From Cercophora sp. LCS_1 (Eukaryota; Ascomycota; Sordariomycetes; Sordariales; Lasiosphaeriaceae): 64,000 bases of DNA. The stretch is taken from positions 186,001 to 250,000 of the forward strand of contig JAPZLL010000033.1 of the NCBI GenBank assembly GCA_036250225.1, read 5' to 3'. The position numbers and the translations under genes were made by a program. The stretch's first letter is position 1; every line of letters begins with the position of its first letter. Positions 22,414-35,228 of this stretch are shown one piece after another. The notes beneath the pieces are model-generated. The model saw only the letters and a list, made by a program, of their open reading frames with translations, was not told the DNA's origin and searched no databases.

Positions 22414-23946
22414 ATGGACATGTCGCACCTTCCCACCCATCTTGTCACCGCCCAAAACCCCGCGCGGACGGACCTAGGGACTCTGGACCATCCACGATGT
22501 GCCGCTCTCCACAACTATCTCGTGCACTGTGCCTGGCTCGCCGAGAGTCGCCCAGTCAGTGCTGACCTACTGAATAACAGCAACACCTTCTTCACCGGCA
22601 ACGGTGGGGCAGCTTCGGTCTTCCGTGAGCGTCTCCACCCTTCGGTCGTCGCTTTCCTTGGCGCGGCCTTACTCCCTCCCAGCCCGGGTCCGCATCGGGC
22701 GCCAGCGCCCTTTTTCTGGTGGGCCACGGCCCTCAACAACACCGAGGACCTGTTCGCCAACCCGGTTGCCGGCTTGTTTGACGAGCCCGAGGACAGCCTG
22801 CTGTGTCTGTACTGGCCCGGACAGGGCGGCGAGGCTGGTGGTGGCGTGTACTACCACCAGGGCATCCATCGTGCCGCCGTCTTTATGCACATGGACGACC
22901 ACGACTTCGCCATGCCTGCCTGGCGAAATCCCACCTTATGGCACCCGCTCGAGACCATCCTGTCCAACTGGATCGAGTTGCTTCGTCTGGGCAAGGTAGC
23001 TGCCACTCCACCCGATGCGCCCTCCCTTTTTGGAAACGAAAGGTCGGGACCCTGGGAGTGGCGAGTCTACAGCGAGGCCCAGGTCGACGCTTGTGTGCAC
23101 GCATGGGATCGTCTGTGTGAGGCCATCGAGGTGCGCCGCCGTGGTGTGGTAGCAGCCAAGGCTACAATGACCGCAGAAGAACCGCTCCTGACGTCGGCGG
23201 CCCTCGACGCCGCAGCTGTTCCGGATCCCGGGTTCGCACGGGCCTTTCTCTCCCGGGCCCGGCGCCCCACCTTCCTCCGCATCGGTCCGGGTCTAACCGC
23301 CCCGCCCAGCGATGCGGCCTCGTTCGCCGCGATGCAGTCCTACACCCGCCTACCACGCCTCTCGGGGAACCACATACCGCCAGTATGCCTGTTCCCCGCC
23401 GCACCCATGACCCCAGACCAACTCCCGCTGGTGAACATGGTGACCGAAGTACCGGAATTCATGTCCCCGGCCTGGGATACAGCCTTCTACTTTGAGGGCT
23501 TCAAGCCCTTTGAGAAGCACCCGGACGCGGTGCTCCCGTCGCGCGTTCCCGCGGGCGTCTACAGCGAGGCTGTCGATCGGTCGTGTTACGACAACACCGA
23601 GGAGGGGTTTCGTCTTCTTCTGCCTTATGGCCTCATTGGCGGGAAGAATAATGACCGGTGCATGTGGGATCCAGTCATTGCGCCTGTTCCGGGAGCACGC
23701 ACGAGTGACGGGTCGTTTGTCAAGTCGAGCACAGGGCATCAATTATTTCAGCACGGGTATAAACCCCTCGGTGGCGATTATTATCGGCCGCAGCGGTTGG
23801 AGCGGCTGCTGGACCACTGGGCGAAGTTGGTGGCCGATGGTGTCTGGTCGGTCGGGCCGGACGGGGTTGAAGGGACAATTGATAAGTTCAAGGAGGCTGA
23901 TGTAGCGGCGCATTGGAGGGATTATATCATTCCGCCGAGTTGGTGA
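22414..23946 (+). CDS. Unrecognised conserved-looking fungal protein
   Basis: An intronless frame of 510 aa from ATG 22414, which has a strong start context (ACCATGG); an upstream in-frame ATG at 22366 would add 16 residues. I do not recognise the family. There is no signal peptide, no membrane helix and no known nucleotide-binding motif. The sequence is rich in Trp, Pro, Asp and His, with runs such as FFWWATALNNTEDLF, VYYHQGIHRAAVFMHMDDHD and AFYFEGFKPFEKHPD, and ends AAHWRDYIIPPSW. Codon choice strongly favours C or G in third positions through the first two thirds, supporting real coding. Probably a soluble protein, possibly an enzyme; nothing more can be said. Confidence 0.7.
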   Translation: MDMSHLPTHLVTAQNPARTDLGTLDHPRCAALHNYLVHCAWLAESRPVSADLLNNSNTFFTGNGGAASVFRERLHPSVVAFLGAALLPPSPGPHRAPAPFFWWATALNNTEDLFANPVAGLFDEPEDSLLCLYWPGQGGEAGGGVYYHQGIHRAAVFMHMDDHDFAMPAWRNPTLWHPLETILSNWIELLRLGKVAATPPDAPSLFGNERSGPWEWRVYSEAQVDACVHAWDRLCEAIEVRRRGVVAAKATMTAEEPLLTSAALDAAAVPDPGFARAFLSRARRPTFLRIGPGLTAPPSDAASFAAMQSYTRLPRLSGNHIPPVCLFPAAPMTPDQLPLVNMVTEVPEFMSPAWDTAFYFEGFKPFEKHPDAVLPSRVPAGVYSEAVDRSCYDNTEEGFRLLLPYGLIGGKNNDRCMWDPVIAPVPGARTSDGSFVKSSTGHQLFQHGYKPLGGDYYRPQRLERLLDHWAKLVADGVWSVGPDGVEGTIDKFKEADVAAHWRDYIIPPSW

Positions 23947-25465
23947 CCAAGTTGCCAGAGCCGCTTCGGTCGTGGACGCACTGTCTTTATAATTGCATGG
24001 TACTTACAGGATGTATGAAGTGATGTGAACACGTAATTACACGCAATTCAGCAAATGCTTAGATTCTTTACTCATTGTCGCCAGACAAAACACCGGCTAC
24101 CTCTATAACCACAAAGTAGGCAGAAAGGGAAGAATATCAACACTCAGAGCCGCCCTTCAGAAGTCATCTCATTAATGAGAAGACCGCCAAACTATTGAGC
24201 GATAAATATAAAAAGAAAGTAGCAGGAACAGAGCAACCAGAAATCGACAGCCCCGACCAGGATATACATTCTACATGAATATGAAGAACCTCACAGGAGA
24301 ACACCTCAACGCTTAGACAGTAAAACTATAGCGGATCCCCCAACAAAGGCACTGGCTTTCACAAAATCCCCATATCTTCTCTACATCATTCAGCAGCCCG
24401 TTCCACCCGTACCTAGCCTGGTCCTGCAGATTCCGGGGGCCGGGGGCGCTGCTGCAAAACCTGCCATTGCCACTTGCTCAGCATCTCCCATGTGGCAGCT
24501 AGCAATGCTGGTGACCAAATCCTGCTCAAAATCACTGGGGAGTCTCGCAGCGGGATTTCTTGATAAGAACAGTGAGGTCGGCATCGTGCGGTGACTTCGG
24601 CGCCAATTGACGACCGGCGATTCCCGGTTGAAACCTTCGGGTGCTTTCCTCCACTCATCACTGACTCTTTGCCTATGTTCTACCTAACAACGGAAGTAGC
24701 GCTCCGCCAAGGAGATGACAAGACCAAGCCTGGAAAAGTAAAAGCTTGGTGCAACACTCGTTGCGTGTTCACAGGTGGCACGGTTCAGGTTGAGGAAGCC
24801 CATATAGTCGATGTCCGAGTACCCAAGATGTTGAAAAAGGGGGCTACTGACCTGGATGCTCTCGATTTGTGGGAGTTTATCTCCAAATGGTAGTTGCTCG
24901 GCCATTGCTAGGCCAAAACGGATATCTGCGAAGGGGCCATCGACGGCAAGAGGAGTAACAAGGGCACTTGTTCTGGACGACGTGAGCTTTCACTTGTTTC
25001 CCCTAGACTTAATGCCATGTTGCTCCAGGGCATTTGGTATGCGATGCCCATGAAATTATAACTTTGACATCGGTTCCTCTCACCTGTCGACTGATGGTTT
25101 ACAGATGAGCTAGGGCTATGATTATGCGTATACCTCGAACACGAAAACACCGGGATTCCCACTAGGTGACTAGTTGTGTGCAGTGGGTATTTGTTCTTCA
25201 GGGGTGCTTCGACATACAAGGTCGGCCGACTATGCATCTGATTATTGTTTTGAAAAATTCATGCCTCGGGTCGGTTGTCCTTGAGTCGAATGATAGATAA
25301 ATGGTATCATGCTTCTCCAGAGAGGGGATAATTCAGTAGGCAGAAAAAGGGCGTATTTCGGAAGCTGATATATACGACGGATCATTGTACCAAAATGGCA
25401 CAAAACCCCTTTCCAACCCATGACCCCTACTCCATGCGTATGCATCCCTCATATAAAACATTGCC
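23947..25465. other. Intergenic, 1.5 kb, with a possible exon-like relic
   Basis: No intact gene. On the minus strand around 24970-24845 a frame reads like a real exon (TSALVTPLAVDGPFADIRFG then AMAEQLPFGDKLPQIE) and ends at a GTCAGT donor-like site, but the frame upstream has a TGA and downstream parts do not connect. It could be the relic of a lost gene. Confidence 0.3.
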
Positions 25466-27150
25466 CTATTTCGCCCGCTTCACATAAACCTCCAAACCCT
25501 CTTGAACAACGAAAAACGACGAGTTGGCCTTGAGTGGTCGGCCAGGATGTGCCAGCTCGAACCTGTAATCACGCAACAACCTCGGAACGACTTTGTTGAT
25601 CTCCAACAACGCCAGGTTCCTTCCAATGCACAGATGGCTGCCACCGCCAAACTAGTCGTTGTTAGCACCCACCACCAAGTAATTTTTCAGAGTGCGGACT
25701 CACCTGAAACATGTATCTCTCCATCCTCTTTGCCCTCTCCTCATCCTCCAGCCACCTCTCTGGCCGAAAGACGTCTGCATCGACGCCAAACACGTCCTTG
25801 TCCCTGTGCAACACCCACCCGTTGGCTGCAATCGACACACCTCCCGGGAAGTGGTGACCATCAAGTTCGGCGCCCTCTGGTGGGACGAGACGAGTGATGT
25901 TCAGCCCGACAGCGGGACGGACACGCATCGCCTCCTTGAGACAAGCCTGGATGTAATGTAAATTCTGCGCCTCGGTCCACGAGATGTTACCATCTGTTGG
26001 GATAACACCATTCGCAACGGCGGCCTCAACCTCGCGGACGATAGACTGGTAGACGGGTGTAGAGTCGAGGATATGCCAAAAGAAAGATTGCATCGTTGAA
26101 GCAGTTGAGTCGGAGCCAGCGAAGCTGATACAATTAGCATTCACACACGTCAACCACATGAAGAAAATGGGGGACGAACATGGCACCATGCGCGACAGCA
26201 AAAACATCACCCTCCCGAAAACGTTCCGGGTCCTTGAGATGGCCCTGGATCAAACTGGCCATGAGATCCTGCCTCCCATCGCCAGAGCGCAACAACCCCG
26301 CATTATCCTTGTCAAACGGCTGACGACGCGACATCTCCTCGAGAGCCATGCGCGTGATGAGTGCATTCTTGGTGCTCAGCCACGGGATGAACTGCCACAG
26401 GGGATTTCTCCTCAGGAGGTGATCCAGCTCGGGCACCTGGCCAACGATACCGTTGTACGTCTGCGACTTGTCAATCGTCTTGATGGCGTTGTCCACGTCC
26501 CGCCCCTCGGCAAGGAACCCAAAGCTTCGGCTGAAGGCCACCTCGCCCAACACGTCAAACGCAAAGTAGTGCAGGTAGGCCCCGAGGTCAAAGACGCCGC
26601 GGTTGTTGTCGATGTGCTCGCCAATTTTCTTGGCTAGCAGCTCGATTGTGTCGTTGATGAAGGGGCTCAGCTGTTGCATGGCTGCCATGCTGTAGGGCAC
26701 GTTGGCCACGCGCTTCTTCATGGCGTGCACGTCCTCGCGCGTCTCAGTGAAGATATCGGGGTTCTCGGGCGGGGGGAAGACGCCGTAGAAGGGCGTCTTG
26801 AAGAATCGCTTGCCGGCGCTGAGCAACGTTCGCGCCGCCTCGGGTGAAGCAACCGACACCTCATTGGGAGCGATGCGGACGACGGGACCGTACTTCTTGT
26901 GGAGCTCGATGTGGTCGAGATGGGTGCGGCCGCTCGCAGTCGAGAGGACCTTCCACAGGCGGGAGAAGGACGCGAGGAATGGCCCGGGATATTTCCGGAG
27001 TGGTGATGCGTAGCGCTTGTAGGCGGCGCGGGCGACGAAGAGGGAGACGAGGGTGATGGCCCAGTGGGCGGCGACAAAGGTGAAGACGGTGGCGACCAGC
27101 GCCCGGGTTGGCGACACCTTGCCGTCGCCAGTCTTGAGGGTGACGGCCAT
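25466..27150 (-). CDS. Cytochrome P450, pisatin demethylase-like group
   Basis: Exons on the minus strand are 27150-26180, 26124-25704 and 25651-25466, giving 525 aa. The start at 27150 puts a membrane anchor at about 20-42 (VATVFTFVAAHWAITLVSLF), followed by the proline-rich KYPGPFLASFSRLWK hinge. Motifs in order: KYGPVVRIAPNEVSV; the I-helix AGSDST at about 326-331, rebuilt by the first splice; K-helix EAMR; FRPERW; and the haem loop FGGGSHLCIGRN with the thiolate Cys at 472. It should be an ER-bound monooxygenase needing a P450 reductase. The substrate is unknown, and no obvious biosynthetic cluster surrounds it. The first donor (GTTCGT) is weak, but its branch site (CTAAT) and phase fit. 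Confidence 0.9.
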
Positions 27151-28926
27151 GTTTTTACGTATGGTCTTGCTGATGCTGCCAAGATGAGGTGGCACGACAA
27201 CGAGCAGGAGCAAGGAGCAGACGGTGTTGAGACCTTTTGACAACTGTTGAAGTTGCTTGCTGGTCCCGGACAGCTGGGCTTATAACGCGCGAGATGGATA
27301 TGGATATGGCATGACACTCTGGAGGGGGAAAGGGCTCCAGGGAGTATTTTACCGATGGTCATGGCCCGAGAGGTTTTTCCCCCGTATATAAGGAAGTGGC
27401 GTCCCGAGCGCTGCTCTGCGGACATCTGCCGACACATCGAACAGCAGATGCAACGCGGAGACCAACCAAGGTACGGCCAGCGACACCCCTCCATCGCCAA
27501 CCACGCCCGTTCGATTGGTGGTCAGGCGGACTTGGCATCGACGGGTTAGAAGCGGCTGCTGCATTGAGAGGCGGCTCCAGGAGCGACGCTGGGGCTCGGA
27601 CGTAAAAATAGAGGCGACCATGGCCAGGGATCATCTCGATCCCTCCAGGCGGGTCCCCGCCGCTGCGCCGCGCTCCACCCAGAATCAGGTCCCAGAGGTG
27701 TTCGTGAGCGCTGTGATGGCCATTCCGCGTCGCCCCAAAGGTTTCTGAGCGAGGGGCTTCCCGATCGAGATTCGCATCTGTCAGGCTGTCAAAAGGTATC
27801 ACAAACAGGCTGTCGATCCTAAAACCGTGTGCGGAGAAGATTACGGGGATATCACCTCGTGGCGCCAATGCTGAGTTCGGCAGTTGATTTGGCTGCCCTC
27901 TCCCGCTGCTGTGGTCCCAGTCGCGCGTGATGAAGGCCGACCGTCCGACCAAGCACCAAGCTGCACTGGGCCGATGAGGCAAAAAGTGGGAAAGTGTGGG
28001 GGAATAAAGGACCCACCCACCAAACACCCCTGTTCATAGCTCTTTCCGCCAGAGCTTCGACCTTTCTTGAGCTGCAACGTCCATCTTCATTGCTCCTGCT
28101 GTCCGCTTTCGTATCTCGAGAGATTAAATTGCAACGGCTAAATGTCATGCTACCTGTCCTGATAAGGATTCATGTGGACGGAAACATGGGACGGGAGATT
28201 TCAGCCCAGCCCGAGGGGAAAGACGATCTCCATCCCTGATTTCCATCACGTGGTGCCCACGGAACCACCAACAGACGAACGACCCCGCTCGACAAGAGAT
28301 GTGGAACCGGGCTCGACGAGCTGTGTGTGGCAGCTCTTGGTGTTTTAGTGATGCTTTAGCGCACACCCTTGTCACAACCCCCCGAGAAAAGTCCTCTTGA
28401 CCCGGGAATCACGACTTAGCTTCTGCTGACCATTTGCTTTCTCAGACTGGACTGCGGGGGAGTGTTTCTGGGGTGCAGCCAAGGTACAGTACCCGCCATT
28501 CTGGATTCGTTCCTGAAAGCGGACCCGGAAAACGTTAGCCCCTGGGCATCATCGCAGCACAACATTGCACAGCTGTGTCACGAGTCCTATGCGATGACAC
28601 GTAGATTTCTCGACCGATGGGGGATTGTAGTCGTTCTGTGTAACTATAGCCTCTGTCGCCAAGTCCAGACGCGTCGGAGAAAATCGTGTCCCGTCTGGGC
28701 GGAACAAATTCCCGAGGGTAATATCCAACATCAGACGGCTTGTCCAGAGGTCCAAGGCATTGGAAAGAGACCGCGGCTGAGCAAACGAGCCATTTACATT
28801 GGTGCATCAAATACTCCGTACATGTGACAATGGTATGCCCACCAGTCGACCAGTGTATCTTATCCGCAGACGCCAAAACTCCCAGCAATGAGTCCCATAA
28901 ATGATATCAGCCAATCCCAGTCACGC
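27151..28926. other. Intergenic, 1.8 kb
   Basis: Upstream region of the P450 gene and downstream region of the Cic1-like gene. A 222-codon minus frame (28027-27359) overlaps other frames, has biased composition and no motif, so I do not call it. Nothing else seen. Confidence 0.5.
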
Positions 28927-30161
28927 CTAAGCCTCAACCGCCTTCTTTGCGGCCGCCTTTTGCTTCTTGAGCTTTGATTTCCGCTCGGCAATCTCCTTGT
29001 CGAGCTTGTCATCGTTGCTCTCAGGCAGCACCTTCTTGGCCTTCTTCTTGGGCCTCTCCTCCTTGGGCGCCTCCTCCGCGGCCACCTCAGGCTCGGCATC
29101 GAGTGATTTTCGCTTCTTGCCAACGTTGGCCTTCTCGCCACTCTTGTGATGCTTTCCTGGGAGCGCGCTTGGCGGCGCCTGGTCGTCGGGAACAACCTTG
29201 GACTCGTCCAGCCAGAGCTCATCCGTCTGGTAGATGGGGAGTGCTACCGTGTCGGGGCCCTTGACGTAGAGGCTCCGCACATTCTTCCACTTGTGGGGGA
29301 CGAATCTCTCCACGAGATCAGACACCACTTTCTCGATGTTCTCCGCCAAATCTTCGGGCTTCCACCCGGCATATCCAACCTTGACGGCCGTGTTCGTCGA
29401 TGGGCTCAAGTGAACGAGTGCAGCGCCAATCGCTTTCCGGAGCTCAGAGACAATCTCAGGCAACGGTCGCGCGTTGACGTTCTCCACAGGATCCCTCTTC
29501 TCCTTCTTCCCCTTGGGCTTGGCCACCCTCTTGCCGTCCACCTTGGCGCGCTGGGCCATGAGAACGACGGGGATGGGTCTCTTGACGGTTGTCTTGTAGA
29601 AAGTCTTGCCGAGAGCCTTGGGGAGTCGGTTGATGATCCTGTCATCGGCAAGGAAGATCTCGTGCTCGCTGAACAGCTTGCGCTGCGCTTCGTAGACCTT
29701 GAACTTAGCCTTGAGATGCGAAACGTCGATGACACGGGTGATGCGCTTGCGCAGGTCCTCCGGGAACTCCTCAGAAGCCACCATGTTCTTGTACGCGCGC
29801 TGCGGGTCGGCCGTGATCAGGCAAATGGTCGCCTCTTCGTCCGTGTTAAGCGGGTGCGGAAGGGTGATCTTGCCTGGCGCAAGGCGGCTGGAGTCGTGGA
29901 TGTGCGATTTCGTCGTCAGGGTCAGCCAGACAGGCGTCTGAGTAATCGTGGTCTCTTCATCGGCGAGAAGGTTCTGCTTCCCTGACGAAGGAGCGGCGGC
30001 AGCCTTCTTGATGTGGGAAACAAGCGCCTTGGAGGCTTTCAAGGTCTGGGATGGTTAGTTGGGCCACAATTGCGAGCGCTATGATCGAGACTGACCTGCT
30101 CAGTGTCAATGGGCGAGACCGAGGCCTCAGAAGCCTTTGCAACAGCCGTCGACTTGGACAT
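28927..30161 (-). CDS. Ribosomal L1-domain assembly factor, Cic1/Utp30-like
   Basis: Exon 1 is 30161-30096 (MSKSTAVAKASEASVSPIDT), exon 2 is 30045-28927; the 50-nt intron has GTCAGT, ACTAAC and CCAG. The product is 394 aa. The body has the ribosomal L1 fold: TQTPVWLTLTTKSHI, RITRVIDVSHLKAKFK, FLADDRIINRLPKALGKTF and KRPIPVVL. The C-terminal 90 residues are Lys/Glu-rich with KKRK-type nuclear or nucleolar signals. In yeast the L1-domain proteins Cic1/Nsa3 and Utp30 act in pre-ribosome assembly in the nucleolus; which of the two this matches cannot be decided by eye. A short first exon ending soon after the start is typical of fungal ribosome-related genes. Confidence 0.85.
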
Positions 30162-30971
30162 CTTGGGTGGTTGTATGAAGACGTCTTGGTGGGGTGTGTC
30201 GCTCGACCTTCAATTGAGGCTTCGGATTTTTTTTCTGGGTCCCCAAAATTTTGGCTTTGCGGAGGCTGGTTTTTTCCTTCATGCCCGATAAGAGATAAGA
30301 GATAAGTCTATCGTATCGGTGATCAAGACCCACCGTGGTGGGGTGGTGGGGGTGCATGACGTGAGCCGATTTTGGGACGGCTGATCACAGCTTCCAGAAC
30401 TCGTGACCATCAGGGTGCTCGATAAACCCGTTTGACAGCTTAGCAATGGCAGGTAGATTTGTGAACAATTGACTCTCATTGATCATTCCGCGACTGACTC
30501 CTGGTGACTCCTATTCTCAAACAACCGGCCGCACTCATAGTAAACCCTCGTTCAATGATCTCTCGTCATCCAATCCCGAGCATTGCGACCCCTCATCCTC
30601 CTCAGACCGCCTGTCCCCAACTTTATTCCTCTCCTTTCATCTTCCGACTTCAGTGTCCGGCTCTTCACCATGTTGCACTCGGTCCATTGTAGACCATGAG
30701 ATAACAGTCGACAACAAAGCCGATGAGAAAGACGCCCAGCGCTATGCAAACTCAAAGCCAAGCCAAAGTACAACGCGGAGAATGTCTCCGCGCGTAAGAA
30801 AAGGGGTGATGTACAGCAAATGCGGGGGGTATGAACTTTTCAAAGCACAAGCAAAAAGCCTCCGTCCGGTCGTCATCCCGCAAGACGCCGGAAACCTTCA
30901 AAAGCCGAAAAAAAAAATGTACAGAGCAAGATTAATCGCGTCGTCTACGATGAAAAGAGGTTTCCGTCTCC
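30162..30971. other. Intergenic, 0.8 kb
   Basis: Promoter of the Cic1-like gene and 3' flank of the FHA gene. A plus-strand frame of 168 codons at 30479-30985 is Ser/Pro-rich, runs antisense to the FHA last exon and has no motif; not called. Confidence 0.55.
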
Positions 30972-32615
30972 TCAAGGAGTCTTAGGCCGCTTCCAGAAAT
31001 ATTGCTGCAACGAGAGTTAGCCTGTCCTCAGGGAAGCATTGGGACGGATGGATGGATGGATGACGCCACTAACCTTGTGCTGCTTCCTGCAGGCTCTCAA
31101 ACTAGGCTTCCGCAAGCCATCAGTCACTGCTAGACGCCGTTGCTCGTCCGTGTCCATCTCCGGGACATAATAGTACTCGCTCTCCAAAGGCTTGCCTGCT
31201 GCATCCTTGCCCTGTCTCCGAATGATCCCGACACAAGCCGTCGACTCGATGATAACGCGCAACTGGTCCTTCGAGAGATCCTCCTTGTTCTCCGCAGGGA
31301 GCTTGCTCATGATGGTGGGCAGTGGTGTCGACGACAGACGCGAAAACGCCAACTGATTAATGACGTGGTTGGAGATGGCTGCTCTCTCTTCCTCGCTGAT
31401 GTTGATCTCGACCGTTGGTATCATGGAAGACACGGATGGTGGCTTCGGGCTCGCATTAGGAGACCCTTCAGCCAACGGCTCCAAGGTTGAAACACTGCGA
31501 GACGATGAGCCACCGGCACCCGGATACCTGGAGCCCTGCGGAATCTTGGGAGAGAAGGTGGAAAATGAAGCGAAGTGATTGGAAAGATTGGCACCAAACG
31601 GACCAAAGGAATGGACGATCGGGTCGTTCTCCTCGTCTGGGTCATTCTCTCCATCCGAGTGGGGATCACTGAGTTCACTCGAGAAGCTCTCTGCTGGCGC
31701 AACGAAAGTCTCGTCAGCATCGATGGACTTGGTCAGCTTGGGCAATTCCTGCTCGTCACAGCTGGCATCCTCATAAATCTGGACCTCCGCATCCTCGTCA
31801 CCGACTGCTGGCAGAAGATCATCCAGACTCGCGTTGGAGGTTGACACATTAGCAGGCGTCGGGGACACCGGGCTGGCAAGACGCGTCGTCCGTCGGAGAG
31901 GGCTGCCGTGCAACTCAGAACGAGCGAAAGCACCCCTTCCAACTGTCCGCGGAGAATCATCCCACGACGAGTCGCTCAGGTTCCCCAGTCCGTCACGGTC
32001 CTTATCCTGTTTCGGCCATTGCAAGAGGACCCTCGCATCCTGCACGTTGATCATGATCTCCGCGCCCTCTGTCTCCGACACGAACGAATCTCCCTTGGCC
32101 AACTCCCATGTTTGGCCCTGGCAATCCAGCTTCAGTCCGTTCCAGCCATTGCAAATGATCTCAATCTTGTTGGGTTCCGAGGCGCTGGTAGCCGCGATAT
32201 ACCGAGCCTTGACGTGTATCCTGCTGATGAGGCGGTTTGCAGACAGCTGGTAGTGGGACGAGTTGCTAGATCTCCCCATCAATAGCTCGTCACCGTTCTC
32301 GTTCAGTTCCACGGATCGAACATCGGAAAGGGGCGCGCGCTCGGACACGGAAGATACGGTTCGTTGAACAGTAGGACGAGGGCCGACGCGTGGGGGACTC
32401 GATGACAAGATGCCGGTACTTGAGGTCGGAACGGGTGTCGGATATTTGAGAAAGGCATTTGAGGTAGCCTGCCTCTTCGCAGGGCGCGGCAGAGCTGGTG
32501 ACGAGGAAAGAGGCTCAAACGCTGGAAGCAGCGAGGCCGCAGGTCGTTTAACACCTGCCCTGGTGGGCAGCGTGGGTTCCAGCATTTTGCTGGCGGCGGA
32601 TGGTGACGAGTCCAT
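30972..32615 (-). CDS. FHA-domain nuclear protein, Plm2/Tos4-like
   Basis: Exon 1 is 32615-31074; exon 2 is 31004-30972, encoding only QYFWKRPKTP; the 69-nt intron has GTTAGT, GCTAAC and GCAG. The product is 524 aa. An FHA domain covers about residues 90-205: LLMGRSSNSSHYQL, NRLISRIHVKARY (the S-R-x-H core binds phosphothreonine) and GWNGLKLDCQGQTWELAKGD. A long acidic Ser-rich region follows, with putative phosphorylation sites (SPVSPTPANVS). A conserved C-terminal block (LRVIIESTACVGIIRRQGKD ... EYYYVPEMDTDEQRR) ends in CRKQHKQYFWKRPK. The layout resembles the chromatin-associated, cell-cycle or checkpoint FHA proteins Plm2 and Tos4 of yeast; that comparison is inferred. Confidence 0.85.
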
Positions 32616-34182
32616 GGCCTCTCAAACAATACTCATCCCAGAATTCCCAGATCCAGGGTTGAAGTGGTGAAAGAACGCTGTGTGGCGAAAAAATGGGCGG
32701 CCGGGTGGTCTGATGGAGCCTCGCGAACACGTCGAGGGCGCGTCCGATACGGGTTGATACCGCTTGGCGAATCCGTCGGCCGATTGGGAGATTTCACGTG
32801 TAAGTCGGATCGGAACCGCGAGATAGTGCAGATGGCTGATTCAGAACACTGACAGTGATCCGAGACGAGAAAGAGAGAAAATAGAACAAGAGTCTACGAT
32901 TGCAGGTCTGGCCGGTTTGGGGGAGGCCAGAAGTGGTGGTGGTGGGGATTTGGGATTTTAAGAGATGCAACCCGTGGTCGTGGCCGCGCCTGCAGGACCG
33001 TGGCCCTCTTGTCGCAGGACGCGATTTCGCTAAAGCGGAGGCGGTGGTCGCGTTCTGGCGTGCCCGTCTGGCGTTTTCTGCCGACTGGCTCCTCTTTTGC
33101 GGCCCCGGCTTTGCGCGTCTTGCGTGCTTTCAGCGCAGATCCCGGGCCACTCGGCGGCTCCAGCCACCCATACGGACGATTCACCGCCTTTGCACAGGGC
33201 ACTCATTTAGCGCTTGTGCGCGGGATGCAAGCAGCAGTTCCTTCTCTCCATCAAATGACGTACCGCAGGATCACGCATGCAGGTTTTCCGGTTTGTCTGA
33301 GGACGACGAGACGGACGTCCTACGAGTCGATGATAATGGGGGCTACTCATGGTTTTTACGTTCTAGCATTCTTGGCAGGCAGAAACGCCGAGCTGGTTGA
33401 TGCAAGAAATTCTTTTGGTCGCGTTGCGGTTCCTCGGCCAGCCTCCTTGACTCCGCTTCCCGGCGCGTTTTTTCGTTGCTTCGGACCAGGAATCGCGGTT
33501 GAGAACCCCACCCCACGCCAGGCTTTCATAAAATGCGACGGGGAGCAGCTGCTTCCACTCGCTGCCCGACACCGCGTCTGGTAATTTAGCCGTAGCCGCC
33601 CTCCTCCCTTTCCAACTTTCCAACTCCCTTTTATCTTGGACCCCTTTTGATACCGAACCCACCCCGCTGGAAACGCGTCTTTCAAGGCCTCGGTGAAGGC
33701 CAGCGCTGCGGATCGAGTGTGGGGTATTCGGGATTGGGAGGTCGGGGGCAGACATGCTTCAAGGATGCGTGCGATTCCCTGGCTCCATGTCCTGCAACTT
33801 TGAGCTGCTTTTCCTGTCCGCCTCCGGTGACAATCCGCTTGCATGCATCATTCCCCCTTTGCTAATTGTGTGGATTTGGTTTTACAATGGCCTTTTCGGA
33901 TCCTTGCGTGAGCTCGGCTGTTTCGAGCAGGGCTGAGCGCTGACATTGCCAACCTTGCCGATGGGAGCATTCCAGTCCCTGAAATTGTCATTAGAGATCC
34001 CAGTCACATGGCAAACAATCTTCCAAAAGCAAAGAGTTTTACACAGGGCAATTGCCAGACGGTGTGCACATCCAATTTGCTGGCCTGCTGTACATATTTC
34101 CCAATTCCGCTTCGCACAAACTTAAACTAGAAACCAGTCCATCAACGCCTAAAAACCCAAGATACAATGCCCGACGTGAGGC
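32616..34182. other. Intergenic, 1.6 kb
   Basis: Upstream region of the FHA gene and 3' flank of the thioesterase gene. Frames at 33000-33584 (plus) and 33755-33363 (minus) overlap each other and show no motif. No repeat seen. Confidence 0.5.
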
Positions 34183-35228
34183 TCAGAGGTCACCAATCAA
34201 GGTCGACGGCTCGGAAGTCTTCTTGTTCTTCGACTTCCAAGGTCCAAAGAACTCAACAAATGTCTCGTTCAGCAGCTTGTCAGTCAGCTGCATGTGCTCA
34301 CCAGGAGCAGTTCGGAACTTGAGACCGCCCTTGCGGTCAAGCTCCCGGAGCCCAAGCCAGTCCTCAGAGTACAGCTTGCGGGCTCGCAGGGGTGTGATCT
34401 CGGTGCCATTCACCTCCTCAAACCACGCAGACTCCTTGGGGACCGCGGTGGTATCATCCTCAAACATGTACAGCACCAGGTTCTCCAGCGATGCAATATT
34501 CTCCTTGTACTTTTGGTTCTTGAACTCGCGCTCGTTGTTGATGTCGGCAAGGAAGTTGGAGTGCTCCAGGTACTTGTCGATTTGTGCCGGGTCACGGAAG
34601 TACTGTGCTGGAACGAGACGGCTCTGGACGTAGCTGCTCCAAGTGTTCCCCTTCAACAGCATCATCGCACCGCGGCAAACCCAGTCGTTGGAATCGCATG
34701 CCTTAAACGCGCTAATTCCGTTATGCTGAGAGCCGAATGTGATAAGATTGCGGACCGGAGGGAAGTTGCATCGCTCGACGTAGGCACGGAGAAACTGGCC
34801 GCCTTGGCTGAAGCCGATGGCATCGATGGCCGGGGCCGTTGACAGGATCGGGTGACCGGCGAGGTCGGCGCAGGCCTTCTCGACTTGTTCGGTGACGTTA
34901 CCGAAGAAGGTCGATGATCGGTCGACGGAGGCGTCGTCGCTCATACGGATGTAGTAGACGAGGGTGCCGGGGTTCACGGCTTCGATGAGCTCGCCGACGC
35001 TTTGAAGGCCTTCGGCTCGGTAATTATCGCCCAGTCCTGCAGGGTGTCTCGTTAGATATAATACGAATGGAAGAGAAACTAGCGTTCCTCACCGTGCCAG
35101 ATGACAACGGGGAGTGGCGTGTCGTTGTCATCGTCGCCGTCCAAGATCTTCTGAGCGGGTTTTGCAAACGCCGCGCTGAGCAGCGAGCCCGCCGTGAATA
35201 GGAGCTTGAGCTGCCTGGAGATCGCCAT
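34183..35228 (-). CDS. Palmitoyl-protein thioesterase, PPT1-like
   Basis: Exons 35228-35093 and 35036-34183 give 329 aa, the usual PPT1 length. The start at 35228 opens a signal peptide (LLFTAGSLLSAAFA). The splice rebuilds the family's PVVIWHGLGDNY. The catalytic Ser is S122 in IGFSQGGQF; the Asp and His are likely those in YMFEDDTTAVPKE and APGEHMQL. Also typical are LITFGSQHNGI and YVQSRLVPAQYFRDP. The enzyme removes palmitate from protein cysteines in the vacuole or lysosome-like compartment; N-x-S/T sites are present. The intron (56 nt) has TCTAAC and CTGCAG. Confidence 0.92.

Noticed and set aside
29146..29985. Plus-strand ORF of 279 codons
   Set aside because: Antisense shadow of the Cic1/Utp30-like gene.
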